From Eubacteriaceae bacterium (lineage in GTDB: Bacteria; Bacillota; Clostridia; Peptostreptococcales; Anaerovoracaceae), in contig CABIXY010000003.1 in assembly GCA_902362805.1 (NCBI GenBank), positions 46,247-110,246 on the forward strand: a stretch of DNA of 64,000 nucleotides, read 5' to 3'. Below are positions 31,167 to 40,135 of this stretch, one piece after another. The number at the start of each line of letters is the position of its first letter. Position 1 is the first letter of the stretch. The notes beneath the pieces are model-generated. The model was not told where the DNA came from, searched no databases, and saw nothing but the letters and a program-made list of their open reading frames with translations. A program made the translations under genes and the position numbers.

Positions 31167-31667
31167 TTGATTCAGATTTACACAGGCGATATCACGCAGC
31201 TGAAGGTTGATGCCATCGTCAACGCGGCCAACAGTTCCCTTCTTGGCGGAGGCGGAGTGGACGGTGCCATTCATAGAGCGGCCGGCCGGGAACTACTCGC
31301 CGAATGTCGGACTTTGAAGGGCTGTGATACAGGTGATGCGAAAATTACCAAGGGATATAATCTGCCCGCAAAACATGTGATTCACACCGTGGGACCCATC
31401 TGGCACGGCGGGCTCCGAGGCGAAGAGGAACAGCTGAGAAGCTGTTATCTGAGGTCACTGGAGGTAGCAGAAATCAATAACTGCCGGAGCGTTGCTTTTC
31501 CGGCAATCAGTACGGGCATTTATGGTTATCCCAAGGACAAGGCTGCCAAAACAGCGGTGGAAACTATCAAAACGTATTTTGAGGAGAACCGACAAAGCAT
31601 CATAGAAGACGTGATCCTCGTCTCTTTTGATGTGGAAACAGAACAGCTTTATCTGGAGCAGCTATAG
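31167..31667 (+). CDS. Macrodomain protein (O-acetyl-ADP-ribose deacetylase type)
   Basis: 166 residues from TTG 31167, placed eight bases after AGGGAG; a GTG three codons earlier is too close. Macrodomain motifs: [19 protein letters not shown] near 7-25, [14 protein letters not shown] near 28, VIHTVGP near 73, [12 protein letters not shown] near 110. Proteins of this YmdB-like class hydrolyse O-acetyl-ADP-ribose or remove ADP-ribose from proteins. It lies in the same run of genes as the amidotransferase and lipoprotein. Confidence 0.9.
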   Translation: MIQIYTGDITQLKVDAIVNAANSSLLGGGGVDGAIHRAAGRELLAECRTLKGCDTGDAKITKGYNLPAKHVIHTVGPIWHGGLRGEEEQLRSCYLRSLEVAEINNCRSVAFPAISTGIYGYPKDKAAKTAVETIKTYFEENRQSIIEDVILVSFDVETEQLYLEQL

Positions 31668-31676
31668 GAGGACATC

Positions 31677-31844
31677 ATGAATTATGTAGAAGGAACGCCG
31701 ACAGAATACAATATTTTAGGCTTTGTATATCTGGGAATCATGATTGCATTCGTTGTTTACTTGTCAGTGCTTCATATCAGGAGGAGCAAAAGAATTCATG
31801 AGGCGAGGGAAGAACGCAATCGGGCAAGACGAGATGATAATTGA
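31677..31844 (+). CDS. 55-residue single-pass membrane protein
   Basis: ATG 31677 behind a perfect AGGAGG, nine bases after the macrodomain gene. The peptide has one transmembrane segment (ILGFVYLGIMIAFVVYLSVL) and a strongly basic cytoplasmic tail (HIRRSKRIHEAREERNRARR). Short membrane anchors of this form may attach to or regulate larger complexes. No family recognised. A bidirectional terminator follows. Confidence 0.7.
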   Translation: MNYVEGTPTEYNILGFVYLGIMIAFVVYLSVLHIRRSKRIHEAREERNRARRDDN

Positions 31845-31850
31845 GAAACG

Positions 31851-31896
31851 AAAAAGGCTGACTGCCAATGTGTATGACATTGGCGGCCAGCCTTTT
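31851..31896. terminator. Bidirectional terminator
   Basis: AAAAGGCTG and GCCAATGT arms pair with ACATTGGC and CAGCCTTTT, serving both the small membrane protein operon and nhaC from the right. Confidence 0.85.
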
Positions 31897-31901
31897 CTGA
31901 T

Positions 31902-33404
31902 CTATACTGCGTCTGATTTTCTGTTCTTCTTTAATGTTACATCAGGTTCGCTCGGCAGTTTGAAGAGTGGAATATATTTGTCGAGGCCTGTGATGGTCAG
32001 AATCAGCAGTGTGGCAACGGCAAACATCGCCATAAAGTTGTATCTGATGAAGTCTGTATTGGAAAATTGGAACAGTGGATAAACATTGATGGCGATACCT
32101 GCATAGAAAAACAGGTACACGTGCCATGGAATCAGCTGAGAACCAAATACACCCATGGCATCGCCAAAGGTGGCGTTTCTCAGTTTGATCTTGTACATGT
32201 CTTCTTCACTGCCTTCGATGTTCTCTTCCGCAATCTCCTTAATGATCGGCCCTACTGTTACAATTTGTGCCATCTCATCGGCCAGTATGGCATTGCCTGC
32301 GAGAGAGAGAACTCCATTGCAGAACATCAGCTGTCTTACATTCCGTGAAATCTTTACGATCAAATACGAGAGTGGATCGAAAGCGCGCATTCTGCCCATA
32401 ATTCCGCCAAAAGCGGCTACCCACATCATCATGACGATGACCCAGGAACCGGCATCAGCAAAACCGTCCATACACATGTTTAGATACTCCTGCAGGCCGC
32501 TGCCTGTAAAAGCGGTGGTTCCGGCGAAGCCACCTAATATGTAAGAGGAGAGGATGCCGGCACCGATGCAGGCAAAGGTGTTGATGCCGATTACCGCCAG
32601 GATGATGACCAAGATCAACGGAATGATCATGTACCAGGATACCCCGTTTTCTACTTGATTCAATAAGTCGATGGCCTCCGGACGCTCCTGCCCAAGGTAG
32701 TCTAATGCGCTCTGTGGTACAGAAGCCATCACACCGGATGCATCAACTTTTCCTGTGGGAAGTCCCATGACCACTGCGGCAATAAAAGTTGTAACTGCAG
32801 CTAAGGTGAGGCACATCACAGACCATACGCCCTGTGAACGAACACGGTCGATTACCTGCACCCCTTGAATTCCAGAGGAAACAATCGTCGTATCTGAAAT
32901 CAGTCCGATGTTATCGCCAAAGCAGGCACCGCCAGCAATGGCGCAGGTGGTCAAAAGCAGACTTCCTGTTTCAATACAATTAGGATCTACGATGTGCACC
33001 AGCCAGAGGAAGATCGGCGAGCAGGCAGCAAAAGTACCCCAGGAGGTTCCTGTCGCAACGGATAAGACCGCAGTGACCATCAGCCCGGTCACAGCCGTCG
33101 TTCTGGCAGTAACACCTAAGGACAGGGCAATGTTCACCACTGAGGCGCCAACCCCCGTTTTCATAAATGCGCTTGCCATGGCATAGGCGAACATCAAGAT
33201 AAAGAGGGCAACGATGATATTGCTCACACTTTTGATGGAGGCGTCGAGACAGTCCTTAAAGGTGAGCTTCTCAGTGAGTTTGGCGATAATGACCGCCACA
33301 ATGACTGCAAGCGGAGCCGCGATTAAAGCATCCTGACCCGAAATCATCAATCCGGCTAGCAGGATGACTGGCAAAAATTTTACAATAGCTTTTAAGATTT
33401 TCAT
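31902..33404 (-). CDS. NhaC-family Na+/H+ antiporter, copy 1
   Basis: 500 residues from ATG 33404 with AAAGGGG upstream. About eleven hydrophobic segments. NhaC/ArsB-superfamily blocks: ATGTSWGTFAACSPIFLWL near 125-150 and GGACFGDNIGLISDTTIVSSG near 175, and the C-terminal DAMGVFGSQLIPWHVY. Very close paralog of the gene at 40136, and a more distant one at 61847. The family includes Na+/H+ antiporters and the malate/lactate exchanger MleN, so the transported anion cannot be fixed from sequence. Confidence 0.9.
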   Translation of the reverse strand: MKILKAIVKFLPVILLAGLMISGQDALIAAPLAVIVAVIIAKLTEKLTFKDCLDASIKSVSNIIVALFILMFAYAMASAFMKTGVGASVVNIALSLGVTARTTAVTGLMVTAVLSVATGTSWGTFAACSPIFLWLVHIVDPNCIETGSLLLTTCAIAGGACFGDNIGLISDTTIVSSGIQGVQVIDRVRSQGVWSVMCLTLAAVTTFIAAVVMGLPTGKVDASGVMASVPQSALDYLGQERPEAIDLLNQVENGVSWYMIIPLILVIILAVIGINTFACIGAGILSSYILGGFAGTTAFTGSGLQEYLNMCMDGFADAGSWVIVMMMWVAAFGGIMGRMRAFDPLSYLIVKISRNVRQLMFCNGVLSLAGNAILADEMAQIVTVGPIIKEIAEENIEGSEEDMYKIKLRNATFGDAMGVFGSQLIPWHVYLFFYAGIAINVYPLFQFSNTDFIRYNFMAMFAVATLLILTITGLDKYIPLFKLPSEPDVTLKKNRKSDAV

Positions 33405-33577
33405 TATATCCCCTTTCAAGAAGTAAATGTCATAATGATATCCTATGCGGCCGCCGCCGAAAAATTAATCGTACCAAAGTATGATATTCTGTCCAGTGAG
33501 ATGTAAATCGAGCAGCAAGACAGAATTTATGCTGAAAATCCCCAAATCTGTGATTTGGCTGGATTTTGTCGTATGAC

Positions 33578-33632
33578 TTTACATATCTTTAACAAAATCA
33601 TGATTACACTCTTTACATAGATTCGGTATACT
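33578..33632 (+). promoter_or_regulatory. PHO-box-like repeats and promoter of the pst operon
   Basis: TTTACA (33578-33583) and TTAACA (33589-33594) are spaced 11 bases apart, the pattern of PhoP boxes in Firmicutes; ATTACA (33603) and TTTACA (33612) follow. A -10 box TATACT lies at 33627-33632 with no good -35, as expected for an activated promoter. It probably responds to phosphate limitation. Confidence 0.6.
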
Positions 33633-33688
33633 ATTTTCGTAATCAAGAAAAACTAATAATTAAAATATATCAAAAGGAGAAGAAAGAA

Positions 33689-34573
33689 ATGAAAAAGTTA
33701 AAGAAGATTTTGGCAGTTTGTTTGGCAATGGTATTGCTGGGAAGTTTATTTACAGCATGCGGAAGCGATGAGGGTGAAGGCGCCGAGGCCAGTGACAAAA
33801 ACATCCATGTAACTTCAAGAGAAGAAGGTTCCGGCACAAGGGGTGCATTTATCGAACTTTTCGGTATTGAGCAGAAGGATGAGAACGGTGAGAAAATGGA
33901 TCACACCATTGATTCTGCAGAAATTACAAACAGTACATCAGTTATGATGCAGACCATCGCCGGAGATACAGATGCAATCGGATATATTTCTCTGGGTTCA
34001 TTAGACGATTCTGTAAAAGCTTTGAAAGTTGACGGCGTAGAAGCCACACTGGATAATGTGAAGAGCGGAGATTATAAAGTATCCAGACCGTTCAACATCG
34101 TAACAAAGAAGGATGCCAGCGATGCAGCAAAAGACTTCATTAACTATATCATGAGTGAAGAAGGTCAGGCGATTGTTGAAGAGGAAGGTTATGTCAGCCA
34201 GGAGAACACAGGTGCATTTAAAGGAAAAAGTGTAAAGGGCGAAGTGAAGATCAGCGGTTCTTCATCAGTAACTCCACTGATGCAAAAACTGGCTGAAGAA
34301 TACCAGAAGATCAACAAAGACGTGGAAATCAGCGTGCAGCAGTCCGACTCAACGACAGGTGTTACGGACGCGACAAAAGGGGTTAGCGATATCGGAATGG
34401 CCTCAAGAGCTTTGACAGACGATGAAACTGCTGCCGGCGTTGATGCAAAGGCAATCGCATTAGACGGCATTGCAGTGATTGTAAATCTTGAGAACGCATT
34501 AGACGAAATTGCGTCAGATTCCGTATTGAAAATCTACACTGGAGAGATCACTAAGTGGTCAGAAGTAAAATAA
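33689..34573 (+). CDS. pstS: Phosphate-binding lipoprotein PstS, circularly permuted order
   Basis: 294 residues with AAAAGGAG upstream. Lipobox LFTAC with Cys at about 23. It captures phosphate for PstCAB. The segment order is unusual: the block VTSREEGSGTRGAF, which usually lies in the second half of PstS, comes first (residue about 37), and the usual N-terminal block KISGSSSVTPLMQKLAEEY comes at residue about 188, followed by IGMASRALTDDE, AIALDGIAVIVN and YTGEITKW at the very end. All phosphate-contact segments are kept. Such order appears in some other Clostridia as I recall. First gene of the pst operon. Confidence 0.92.
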   Translation: MKKLKKILAVCLAMVLLGSLFTACGSDEGEGAEASDKNIHVTSREEGSGTRGAFIELFGIEQKDENGEKMDHTIDSAEITNSTSVMMQTIAGDTDAIGYISLGSLDDSVKALKVDGVEATLDNVKSGDYKVSRPFNIVTKKDASDAAKDFINYIMSEEGQAIVEEEGYVSQENTGAFKGKSVKGEVKISGSSSVTPLMQKLAEEYQKINKDVEISVQQSDSTTGVTDATKGVSDIGMASRALTDDETAAGVDAKAIALDGIAVIVNLENALDEIASDSVLKIYTGEITKWSEVK

Positions 34574-35517
34574 TGAACAGAAGGTTAAAACAGAAAAATT
34601 CCAAGCCGACTGAAGCCGGGGAATTTCAGTATGGGACCTACCATCCATCTTCAAAGAAGATGGGGTTAGGTCTCCATGAAAAAGCAATGCAGCTGGTATT
34701 TTTACTAGCTGCATGTGCTTCCATCATCGCAGTCATTTTGATCTGCGTTTTTATGTTTGGCAACGGCGTTCCGGCTATAGGAAAGATCGGTGTCATTGAA
34801 TTCTTAACTGGAACAGTATGGAAACCGCTGAACGATACATATGGCATTTTGCCGATGATTATCGGAAGTATCTATGTGACTGCAGGCGCTATCATCATCG
34901 GCGTTCCCGTCGGAATTCTCTGTGCCACCTATATGGCTAAGTTTTGTCCGCCAAAATTATATAAAATGATGAAACCGTCGGTCGATCTGTTAGCGGGAAT
35001 TCCCTCCATCGTCTACGGATTCTTTGGGTTGGTGGTCATCGTGCCGTTGATGCAGGATCTCTTTGGCGGTACAGGTAAAGGCATTCTCACCGCTTCGATC
35101 CTGCTGGGTATCATGATCCTGCCGACAATCATCAGCGTATCAGAAAGCTCTATCAGAGCAGTGCCTGAAAGCTATTATGAAGGCGCTCTGGCGTTGGGAG
35201 CAACCCATGAGAGAAGCATTTTCTTCACCATTCTGCCTGCTGCTAAGTCGGGCATTATGGCAGCCGTGGTTTTAGGTGTCGGCCGTGCCATCGGTGAAAC
35301 TTTGGCGGTATCCATGATTATCGGCAATCAGGCGATGATACCAGAGAGTATTCTCAGCGGAGCCAGAACCATGACGACAAATATCGTCTTGGAGATGGGT
35401 TACGCCTCTGGAATGCACAGAGAAGCGCTGATTGCAACAGCAGTCGTTCTGTTCGTATTCATATTGATCATCAATCTGCTGTTTTCTATTATCAATAACA
35501 GGGGGGAAAAGCAATGA
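34573..35517 (+). CDS. pstC: Phosphate ABC transporter permease PstC
   Basis: 314 residues from ATG 34573, which overlaps the pstS stop (TAATG). Six membrane segments. Binding-protein-dependent permease EAA loop: SYYEGALALGATHERSIFFTILPAAKSGI near 205. Long polar N-terminus of about 35 residues. It forms the channel with PstA. Stop overlaps pstA start. Confidence 0.95.
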   Translation: MNRRLKQKNSKPTEAGEFQYGTYHPSSKKMGLGLHEKAMQLVFLLAACASIIAVILICVFMFGNGVPAIGKIGVIEFLTGTVWKPLNDTYGILPMIIGSIYVTAGAIIIGVPVGILCATYMAKFCPPKLYKMMKPSVDLLAGIPSIVYGFFGLVVIVPLMQDLFGGTGKGILTASILLGIMILPTIISVSESSIRAVPESYYEGALALGATHERSIFFTILPAAKSGIMAAVVLGVGRAIGETLAVSMIIGNQAMIPESILSGARTMTTNIVLEMGYASGMHREALIATAVVLFVFILIINLLFSIINNRGEKQ

Positions 35518-36347
35518 TAAAACGTTACAAAGGGCAGCCGCTGTCCCTCTTTTTGCGGATTATCGTGGATCTGTCCGCGGCTATCACAGTTTTTGTGCTG
35601 ATTGCTGTTGTCGGCTATATTCTGATCAAAGGCATACCGAATTTAAATATGGCTATGTTCGAATGGACCTATACGACAGATAACGTATCTATGATGCCGG
35701 CCATTATCAATACACTGTCAGTGACAGCCATTGCCTTGCTCATTGCCGTGCCTTTCGGCATCTTCTCGGCAATTTATCTGGTGGAATATGCGAAAAGAGG
35801 AAATAAACTGGTCAATTTGATTAGACTGACGACGGAAACGCTATCTGGAATTCCCTCTATCGTATATGGCCTCTTTGGTTACCTGATGTTTGTCATCGCG
35901 CTTGAATGGAGTTACTCCATCATGGCTGGTACGCTTACATTGGCCATCATGATTCTGCCGCTGATTATGAGAACAACAGAAGAAGCGCTAAAAGCTGTGC
36001 CGGATTCATTTAGAGAAGGCAGCTTTGGATTGGGTGCGGGAAAGCTGAGAACTGTCTTTCGAATTGTTCTGCCGTCAGCCGTTCCAGGTATCCTCTCAGG
36101 AGTCATACTGGGAATTGGCAGAATTGTAGGTGAGACAGCGGCTTTGATATATACGGCAGGTACGGTTACAGGCGTTGCATCGAGTCTCTTCTCCTCGGGA
36201 AGAACCCTCTCAGTGCACATGTACGCACTCCTCTCAGAGGGACTCTTCACGAATCAGGCTTATGCGACGGCTGTCGTCCTGCTCCTTGTAGTTATCATCA
36301 TCAATGCTATATCTGGTTTGATAGCGAGAAAAGTAACAAAACAATAG
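35514..36347 (+). CDS. pstA: Phosphate ABC transporter permease PstA
   Basis: 277 residues. Six membrane segments. EAA loop SFREGSFGLGAGKLRTVFRIVLPSA near 165, and the LSGIPSIVYGLFG block near 110 shared with PstC. Overlaps pstC by four bases (ATGA). Confidence 0.95.
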   Translation: MIKRYKGQPLSLFLRIIVDLSAAITVFVLIAVVGYILIKGIPNLNMAMFEWTYTTDNVSMMPAIINTLSVTAIALLIAVPFGIFSAIYLVEYAKRGNKLVNLIRLTTETLSGIPSIVYGLFGYLMFVIALEWSYSIMAGTLTLAIMILPLIMRTTEEALKAVPDSFREGSFGLGAGKLRTVFRIVLPSAVPGILSGVILGIGRIVGETAALIYTAGTVTGVASSLFSSGRTLSVHMYALLSEGLFTNQAYATAVVLLLVVIIINAISGLIARKVTKQ

Positions 36348-36359
36348 AAGGGAATTTAA

Positions 36360-37109
36360 ATGGATAAATTTACAATCAATCAATTGAATCTGTATTACGG
36401 TGATTTTCAGGGACTGAAGAATATCAATCTGAACTTGCCGTCCAATGAGGTGACAGCCTTTATCGGACCTTCTGGCTGTGGAAAATCCACATTGCTCAAA
36501 ACTTTGAATCGCATGAACGATTTGGTAGAAGGCTGCAGGATAGAAGGTGACGTTCGCCTGGATGGGGAAAACATCTATGGTGATATGGATGTCAACAATC
36601 TGAGAAAACGTGTCGGCATGGTTTTTCAAAAGCCAAATCCGTTTCCGATGAGTGTCTACGACAATGTCGCTTACGGTCCGAGAACACATGGCGTAAGAAA
36701 TAAAGCAGAATTGGATGAAATCGTAGAAACCTCTCTCAAGAATGCAGCGATTTGGGATGAATTGAAAGACAGGCTGAAAAAGAGCGCTCTCGGTCTTTCC
36801 GGCGGGCAGCAGCAGAGACTTTGTATCGCAAGAGCCTTGGCTGTGAACCCGGAGGTCCTTTTGATGGATGAACCTACCAGTGCACTGGATCCGATTTCCA
36901 CGGCAAAGATAGAAGATTTAGCGCTGGAGCTTAGGGATCGCTATACGATTATCATGGTGACCCACAACATGCAGCAGGCTCTGCGTGTTTCGGATAATAC
37001 AGCGTTTTTCCTCTTAGGTGAAGTGATCGAGTATGATAAAACAGAAAAACTCTTCTCTGTTCCATCGAACAAGAAGACAGAAGAATATATTACCGGGAGG
37101 TTTGGCTGA
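36360..37109 (+). CDS. pstB: Phosphate ABC transporter ATPase PstB
   Basis: 249 residues. Walker [10 protein letters not shown] near 37, the PstB-typical [20 protein letters not shown] near 90, signature [15 protein letters not shown] near 145, Walker [14 protein letters not shown] near 165 and the H-loop MVTHNMQQA near 200. It energises phosphate import. Stop overlaps the phoU start by one base. Confidence 0.97.
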   Translation: MDKFTINQLNLYYGDFQGLKNINLNLPSNEVTAFIGPSGCGKSTLLKTLNRMNDLVEGCRIEGDVRLDGENIYGDMDVNNLRKRVGMVFQKPNPFPMSVYDNVAYGPRTHGVRNKAELDEIVETSLKNAAIWDELKDRLKKSALGLSGGQQQRLCIARALAVNPEVLLMDEPTSALDPISTAKIEDLALELRDRYTIIMVTHNMQQALRVSDNTAFFLLGEVIEYDKTEKLFSVPSNKKTEEYITGRFG

Positions 37110-37768
37110 TGAGAAACAGATTTGACGAGCAGCTTGCACTGCTCAATGTAGAACTGATCAAAATGGGCAGCTTATGTGAACTTGCGATTTCCAATGTCAT
37201 CAAGGGGCTTTTGGATGACAACGACGAACTTCTGAATCTGGTTACAGACACGGACAGCGAAATCGATGAAAAAGAGAGAGAAATCGAATCCATGTGTCTG
37301 AAACTGCTTTTACAGCAGCAGCCGGTGGCGAAGGATCTGCGGACAATTTCCTCTGCCTTGAAAATGATTTCTGATATGGAGCGTATCGGCGACCAGGCTT
37401 CTGATATTGCGGAAATCGCAGGATACATCGAAGGACAGGACGCAAAGAATCACACCCATCTGAAACATATGGCTCAGGCCGCTTCCCAGATGGTGACCGA
37501 ATCTATTAAGTCATTTGTCGATAAAGATTTGAAGCTGGCCCATAAAGTGATGAAGGACGACGATGTGGTAGACGATCATTTTGACGAAGTGAAGCGAGAT
37601 ATCATCGACTTGATTCGAGGGGGCCAGGTATGCCCTGAATTCTGCCTGGATCTCTTGATGATCGCCAAGTATCTGGAGAGAATTGGAGACCATGCGGTCA
37701 ACATCGCCGAGTGGGTGGAGTTTTCTATTACAGGGGAACATCTCAGCGAAGAACTGAGAAATCAGTAA
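37109..37768 (+). CDS. phoU: Phosphate signalling protein PhoU
   Basis: 219 residues, all helical, with the two repeated three-helix bundles of PhoU. Metal-site-type E-x-x-x-D patterns are present in MERIGDQASDIAEI near 90 and LERIGDHAVNIAEWV near 190. It links Pst activity to PhoR signalling and stops uptake at high phosphate. Last gene of the operon. Confidence 0.95.
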   Translation: MRNRFDEQLALLNVELIKMGSLCELAISNVIKGLLDDNDELLNLVTDTDSEIDEKEREIESMCLKLLLQQQPVAKDLRTISSALKMISDMERIGDQASDIAEIAGYIEGQDAKNHTHLKHMAQAASQMVTESIKSFVDKDLKLAHKVMKDDDVVDDHFDEVKRDIIDLIRGGQVCPEFCLDLLMIAKYLERIGDHAVNIAEWVEFSITGEHLSEELRNQ

Positions 37769-37779
37769 AGTAGAGAGCG

Positions 37780-37823
37780 AGCCGCTTTTGTGAAAGGAAC
37801 TTTGACAATGCGGCTTGTTTTTT
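37780..37823 (+). terminator. Terminator of the pst operon
   Basis: AGCCGC (37780-37785) pairs with GCGGCT (37810-37815), followed by TGTTTTTTT. The loop is long (24 bases). Confidence 0.65.
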
Positions 37824-38188
37824 TGTCGGAAAATGTCGGAACGCCCTCATAGACGCGATGTGGAAAAAATTGTAAACTAACATTGTGGGAATGCTGTTGC
37901 CTGTATACAATGGAGGGAAACAATGATGAAGAAAAGAAAGAAGAAAGCTGGAGGGAAAAATGTAAAATCCAATACTGCCATGAAACGAACCTATAAGGAC
38001 AGCGTATTTCGTATGCTGTTCAACGACAAAGAAAAACTCATCGAGCTTTATAACGCCCTTTTTGGTACGACATATGGTCCAGAGACACCGCTAGACTTCA
38101 CGACCATAGAGGAGGTGCTGTTCAAAACCATGAAAAACGATATCGCCTTTACCATCGATGGCACTTTTATCGTACTGATTGAACACCA

Positions 38189-38273
38189 ACGTTTGCTTCG
38201 CTCACTCCTCCAGTCGCGTTGCTCCTTTCGCTGTCCGTTTTGCCAACCATGCATAGCCTGGGGCAAAAAGGCA
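38189..38273. repeat. Dispersed 85-bp repeat, copy B (insertion)
   Basis: Removing these 85 bases restores a continuous Rpn reading frame. The sequence aligns with 14579-14664: CACTCCTCC, GCGTTGC, TTCGCTGTCCGTTTT and AAAAAGGC are shared. It can fold by pairing TTTTGCC with GGGCAAAA. No coding capacity of its own; it looks like a small non-autonomous element. Confidence 0.75.
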
Positions 38274-38790
38274 GTCTACATTGAACGAGAATTTGGCTAT
38301 CCGCGATTTGATTTATTTTGCCACCATGATACAGAGGATGGTTTCCAACAGGGATTTTTACAGGGAAGCCGCCATCAAGATTCCAAGACCTCGATTCATC
38401 GTGCTGTATAACGGCACCAAAGAGATGCCTGACTTCTGGACGATCAACCTTTCGGACAATTTTATGGGAGAAGATGAAGAAACTAGTTTACAACTGACTG
38501 TAGAAGAGTACAATATTAATAACGGAAGAAATCCGAAGGTGCTGCAGAGATGCAGGACACTCAAAGAGTACAGCCAGTTTGTAAGCACCGTCAGGGAGAG
38601 AGCTGAGAAAGAACCGCTCACCGACCTGGTGATGAAGGAGATTTTGGAACAGTGCATCGCTGAAAACATCCTGGCTGAATTTTTGAAGAAATACGGAACG
38701 GAGGTTATCAGCATGTTGTTTGAACAACTGACGGAAGAAGAAGCAAGGGAAATATCCAAGCAGGATGGTTTCGAGATTGGCAGGAAAGAA

Positions 38791-38838
38791 GGAAGAGCAG
38801 AAGGAAGAGCAGAAGGAAGAGCAGAAGGAAGAGCAGAA
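38791..38838 (+). repeat. 12-bp tandem repeat, four units
   Basis: GGAAGAGCAGAA repeated four times, coding for GRAE/EGRA repeats in the Rpn C-terminus. Copy number could change by slippage without frameshift. Such repeats are common in this protein family. Confidence 0.85.
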
Positions 38839-39018
38839 GGAAAAATTGAAGTTCTCTTTGACTTGTTAGGAGAACTTGGCGAAATATCACAAGACCTTAG
38901 GCTGCGCATTGTTGCGCAGAGAGATCTGACAGTCTTGGGATCCTGGATCAAACTTGCGGCGAAAGCGGGATCGATAGAAGACTTTGAAAAAGAGATTTCA
39001 TAAACGCAGGAGTTAGCA

Positions 39019-40110
39019 ATGACGAATATTATGGACTATCTCAAGTGGAGAGGTGATCTGCCCCTTGAGAAGATTTCTCTCTGTGATGTGGACTATTTAG
39101 TGCTCTGCAGGGTTGCTTACATCAAAATGGCCGGCATCGTGCCGGCTTCTTTCTCGGAAGAACCGATGCGCCTTGACAAGATGGCAGAGACAGTCATGAG
39201 GCAGAACCTGGCTTCCAAGGAGGATACGGCACTTCTGCAGGAGCTGCGTAAGTGCCCGCGATTTCAGAATCTGAAACTGCTGGGCCACGTAGATATTTAT
39301 GATGATGATGAACAGGAGCAGTTCTCGGCAGTTACGGTATTGCTGCCAGATGAATCTATGACCATCGTATACCGTGGAACTGACAGCACGATTATCGGAT
39401 GGAAAGAAGACTTTAATATGGGCTTTGCTGAAAATGTGCCAGCGCAGCAGGATGCTGCAGAATATATTGCAGCGGCAGCAAGGCAGATAGAAGACAGTCC
39501 TATCCGTATCTGCGGGCACTCTAAAGGCGGAAACCTGGCGGTCTATTCTGCTGCCTTCTGTCCAGAGGAGATTCAGAACAGAATTCTGGAAGTTCGAAAC
39601 TTTGACGGACCGGGATTTAATGAGAAGAACATTCATTACGAAGGTGTCAGACGAATCAGCGCACGCACGCGGACTTATCTGCCGCAATCTTCCATTGTGG
39701 GCATGCTCCTTGCACATGAGGAGGCTTTTACTATCGTACATAGCAAGAGCATCGGGATTTTTCAGCACGACCTCTATTCTTGGGAAATAGAAGGCGCTGG
39801 ATTTGTAACGGAATCAAAGACCACAGGCAGCAGTCAATTCATCGATTCTACGCTGAAACAATGGCTATCCGATATGAGTTCCGAAAAAAGAGAGGCCTTT
39901 ATCAATGGCGTCTTCGCACTGTTTGACAAATGTGATGCCAAAACTCTGCGGGAGCTTTGGACGGGAAAAAATGCGGTGACAATTTTGAAAACCCTGGTGT
40001 CCACTGACGAGCCGACGAGAGCCGTCATGTTGGAAGGATTGTCGATTTTAAAAAAATCAGCAAAGAAGTCGCTGACTTTGATGCTAGATAACAATACAAA
40101 AGACGGATGA
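39019..40110 (+). CDS. DUF2974/Mbeg1-like alpha/beta hydrolase
   Basis: 363 residues. Nucleophile elbow RICGHSKGGNLAVYSAAF near residue 165, with the Ser of GHSKG, and the lipase-like strand SMTIVYRGTDSTIIGWKEDF near 115. The N-terminus MDYLKWRGDLPLEKISLCDVDYLVL is the family start. Cytoplasmic; substrate unknown, lipase class 3-like. Located 15 bases after the broken Rpn gene, but probably functionally independent. Confidence 0.85.
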   Translation: MTNIMDYLKWRGDLPLEKISLCDVDYLVLCRVAYIKMAGIVPASFSEEPMRLDKMAETVMRQNLASKEDTALLQELRKCPRFQNLKLLGHVDIYDDDEQEQFSAVTVLLPDESMTIVYRGTDSTIIGWKEDFNMGFAENVPAQQDAAEYIAAAARQIEDSPIRICGHSKGGNLAVYSAAFCPEEIQNRILEVRNFDGPGFNEKNIHYEGVRRISARTRTYLPQSSIVGMLLAHEEAFTIVHSKSIGIFQHDLYSWEIEGAGFVTESKTTGSSQFIDSTLKQWLSDMSSEKREAFINGVFALFDKCDAKTLRELWTGKNAVTILKTLVSTDEPTRAVMLEGLSILKKSAKKSLTLMLDNNTKDG

Positions 40111-40130
40111 TTAATTCAATCATCCGTCTT
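40100..40130. terminator. Bidirectional terminator
   Basis: AAGACGGATGATT (40100-40112) pairs with AATCATCCGTCTT (40118-40130) over a five-base loop. It serves the hydrolase gene and the convergent nhaC copy 2. Confidence 0.9.
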
Positions 40131-40135
40131 GCTAT

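Larger units (their letters stand above)
37923..39003 (+). pseudogene. Rpn/PD-(D/E)XK nuclease-family protein, split by an 85-bp insertion
   Basis: Two frames make one protein: 37923 onward (KRTYKDSVFRMLFNDKEKL, AFTIDGTFIVLIEHQ) and 38281 onward (NENLAIRDLIYFATMIQRMV, RFIVLYNGTKEMPDF). They fit the recombination-promoting nuclease/putative transposase family. The gap is an 85-base insert at 38189-38273 (85 is not divisible by three) between codons for HQ and STLNENL, so the full protein cannot be made in one frame. The core active-site segment (D, E-x-Q type near LIEHQ) is interrupted. The C-terminal end carries four EGRA repeats. An alternative TTG start at 38281 could give a C-terminal fragment. 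Confidence 0.85.

Noticed and set aside
38791-38838. CRISPR-like or minisatellite array
   Set aside because: Only four direct 12-bp units without spacers, in frame and coding for EGRA repeats typical of Rpn proteins.
38281-39003. Independent complete gene starting at TTG 38281
   Set aside because: It is the C-terminal part of the Rpn gene; the N-terminal part and the removable 85-bp insert show it is a broken gene, though a fragment could still be made.
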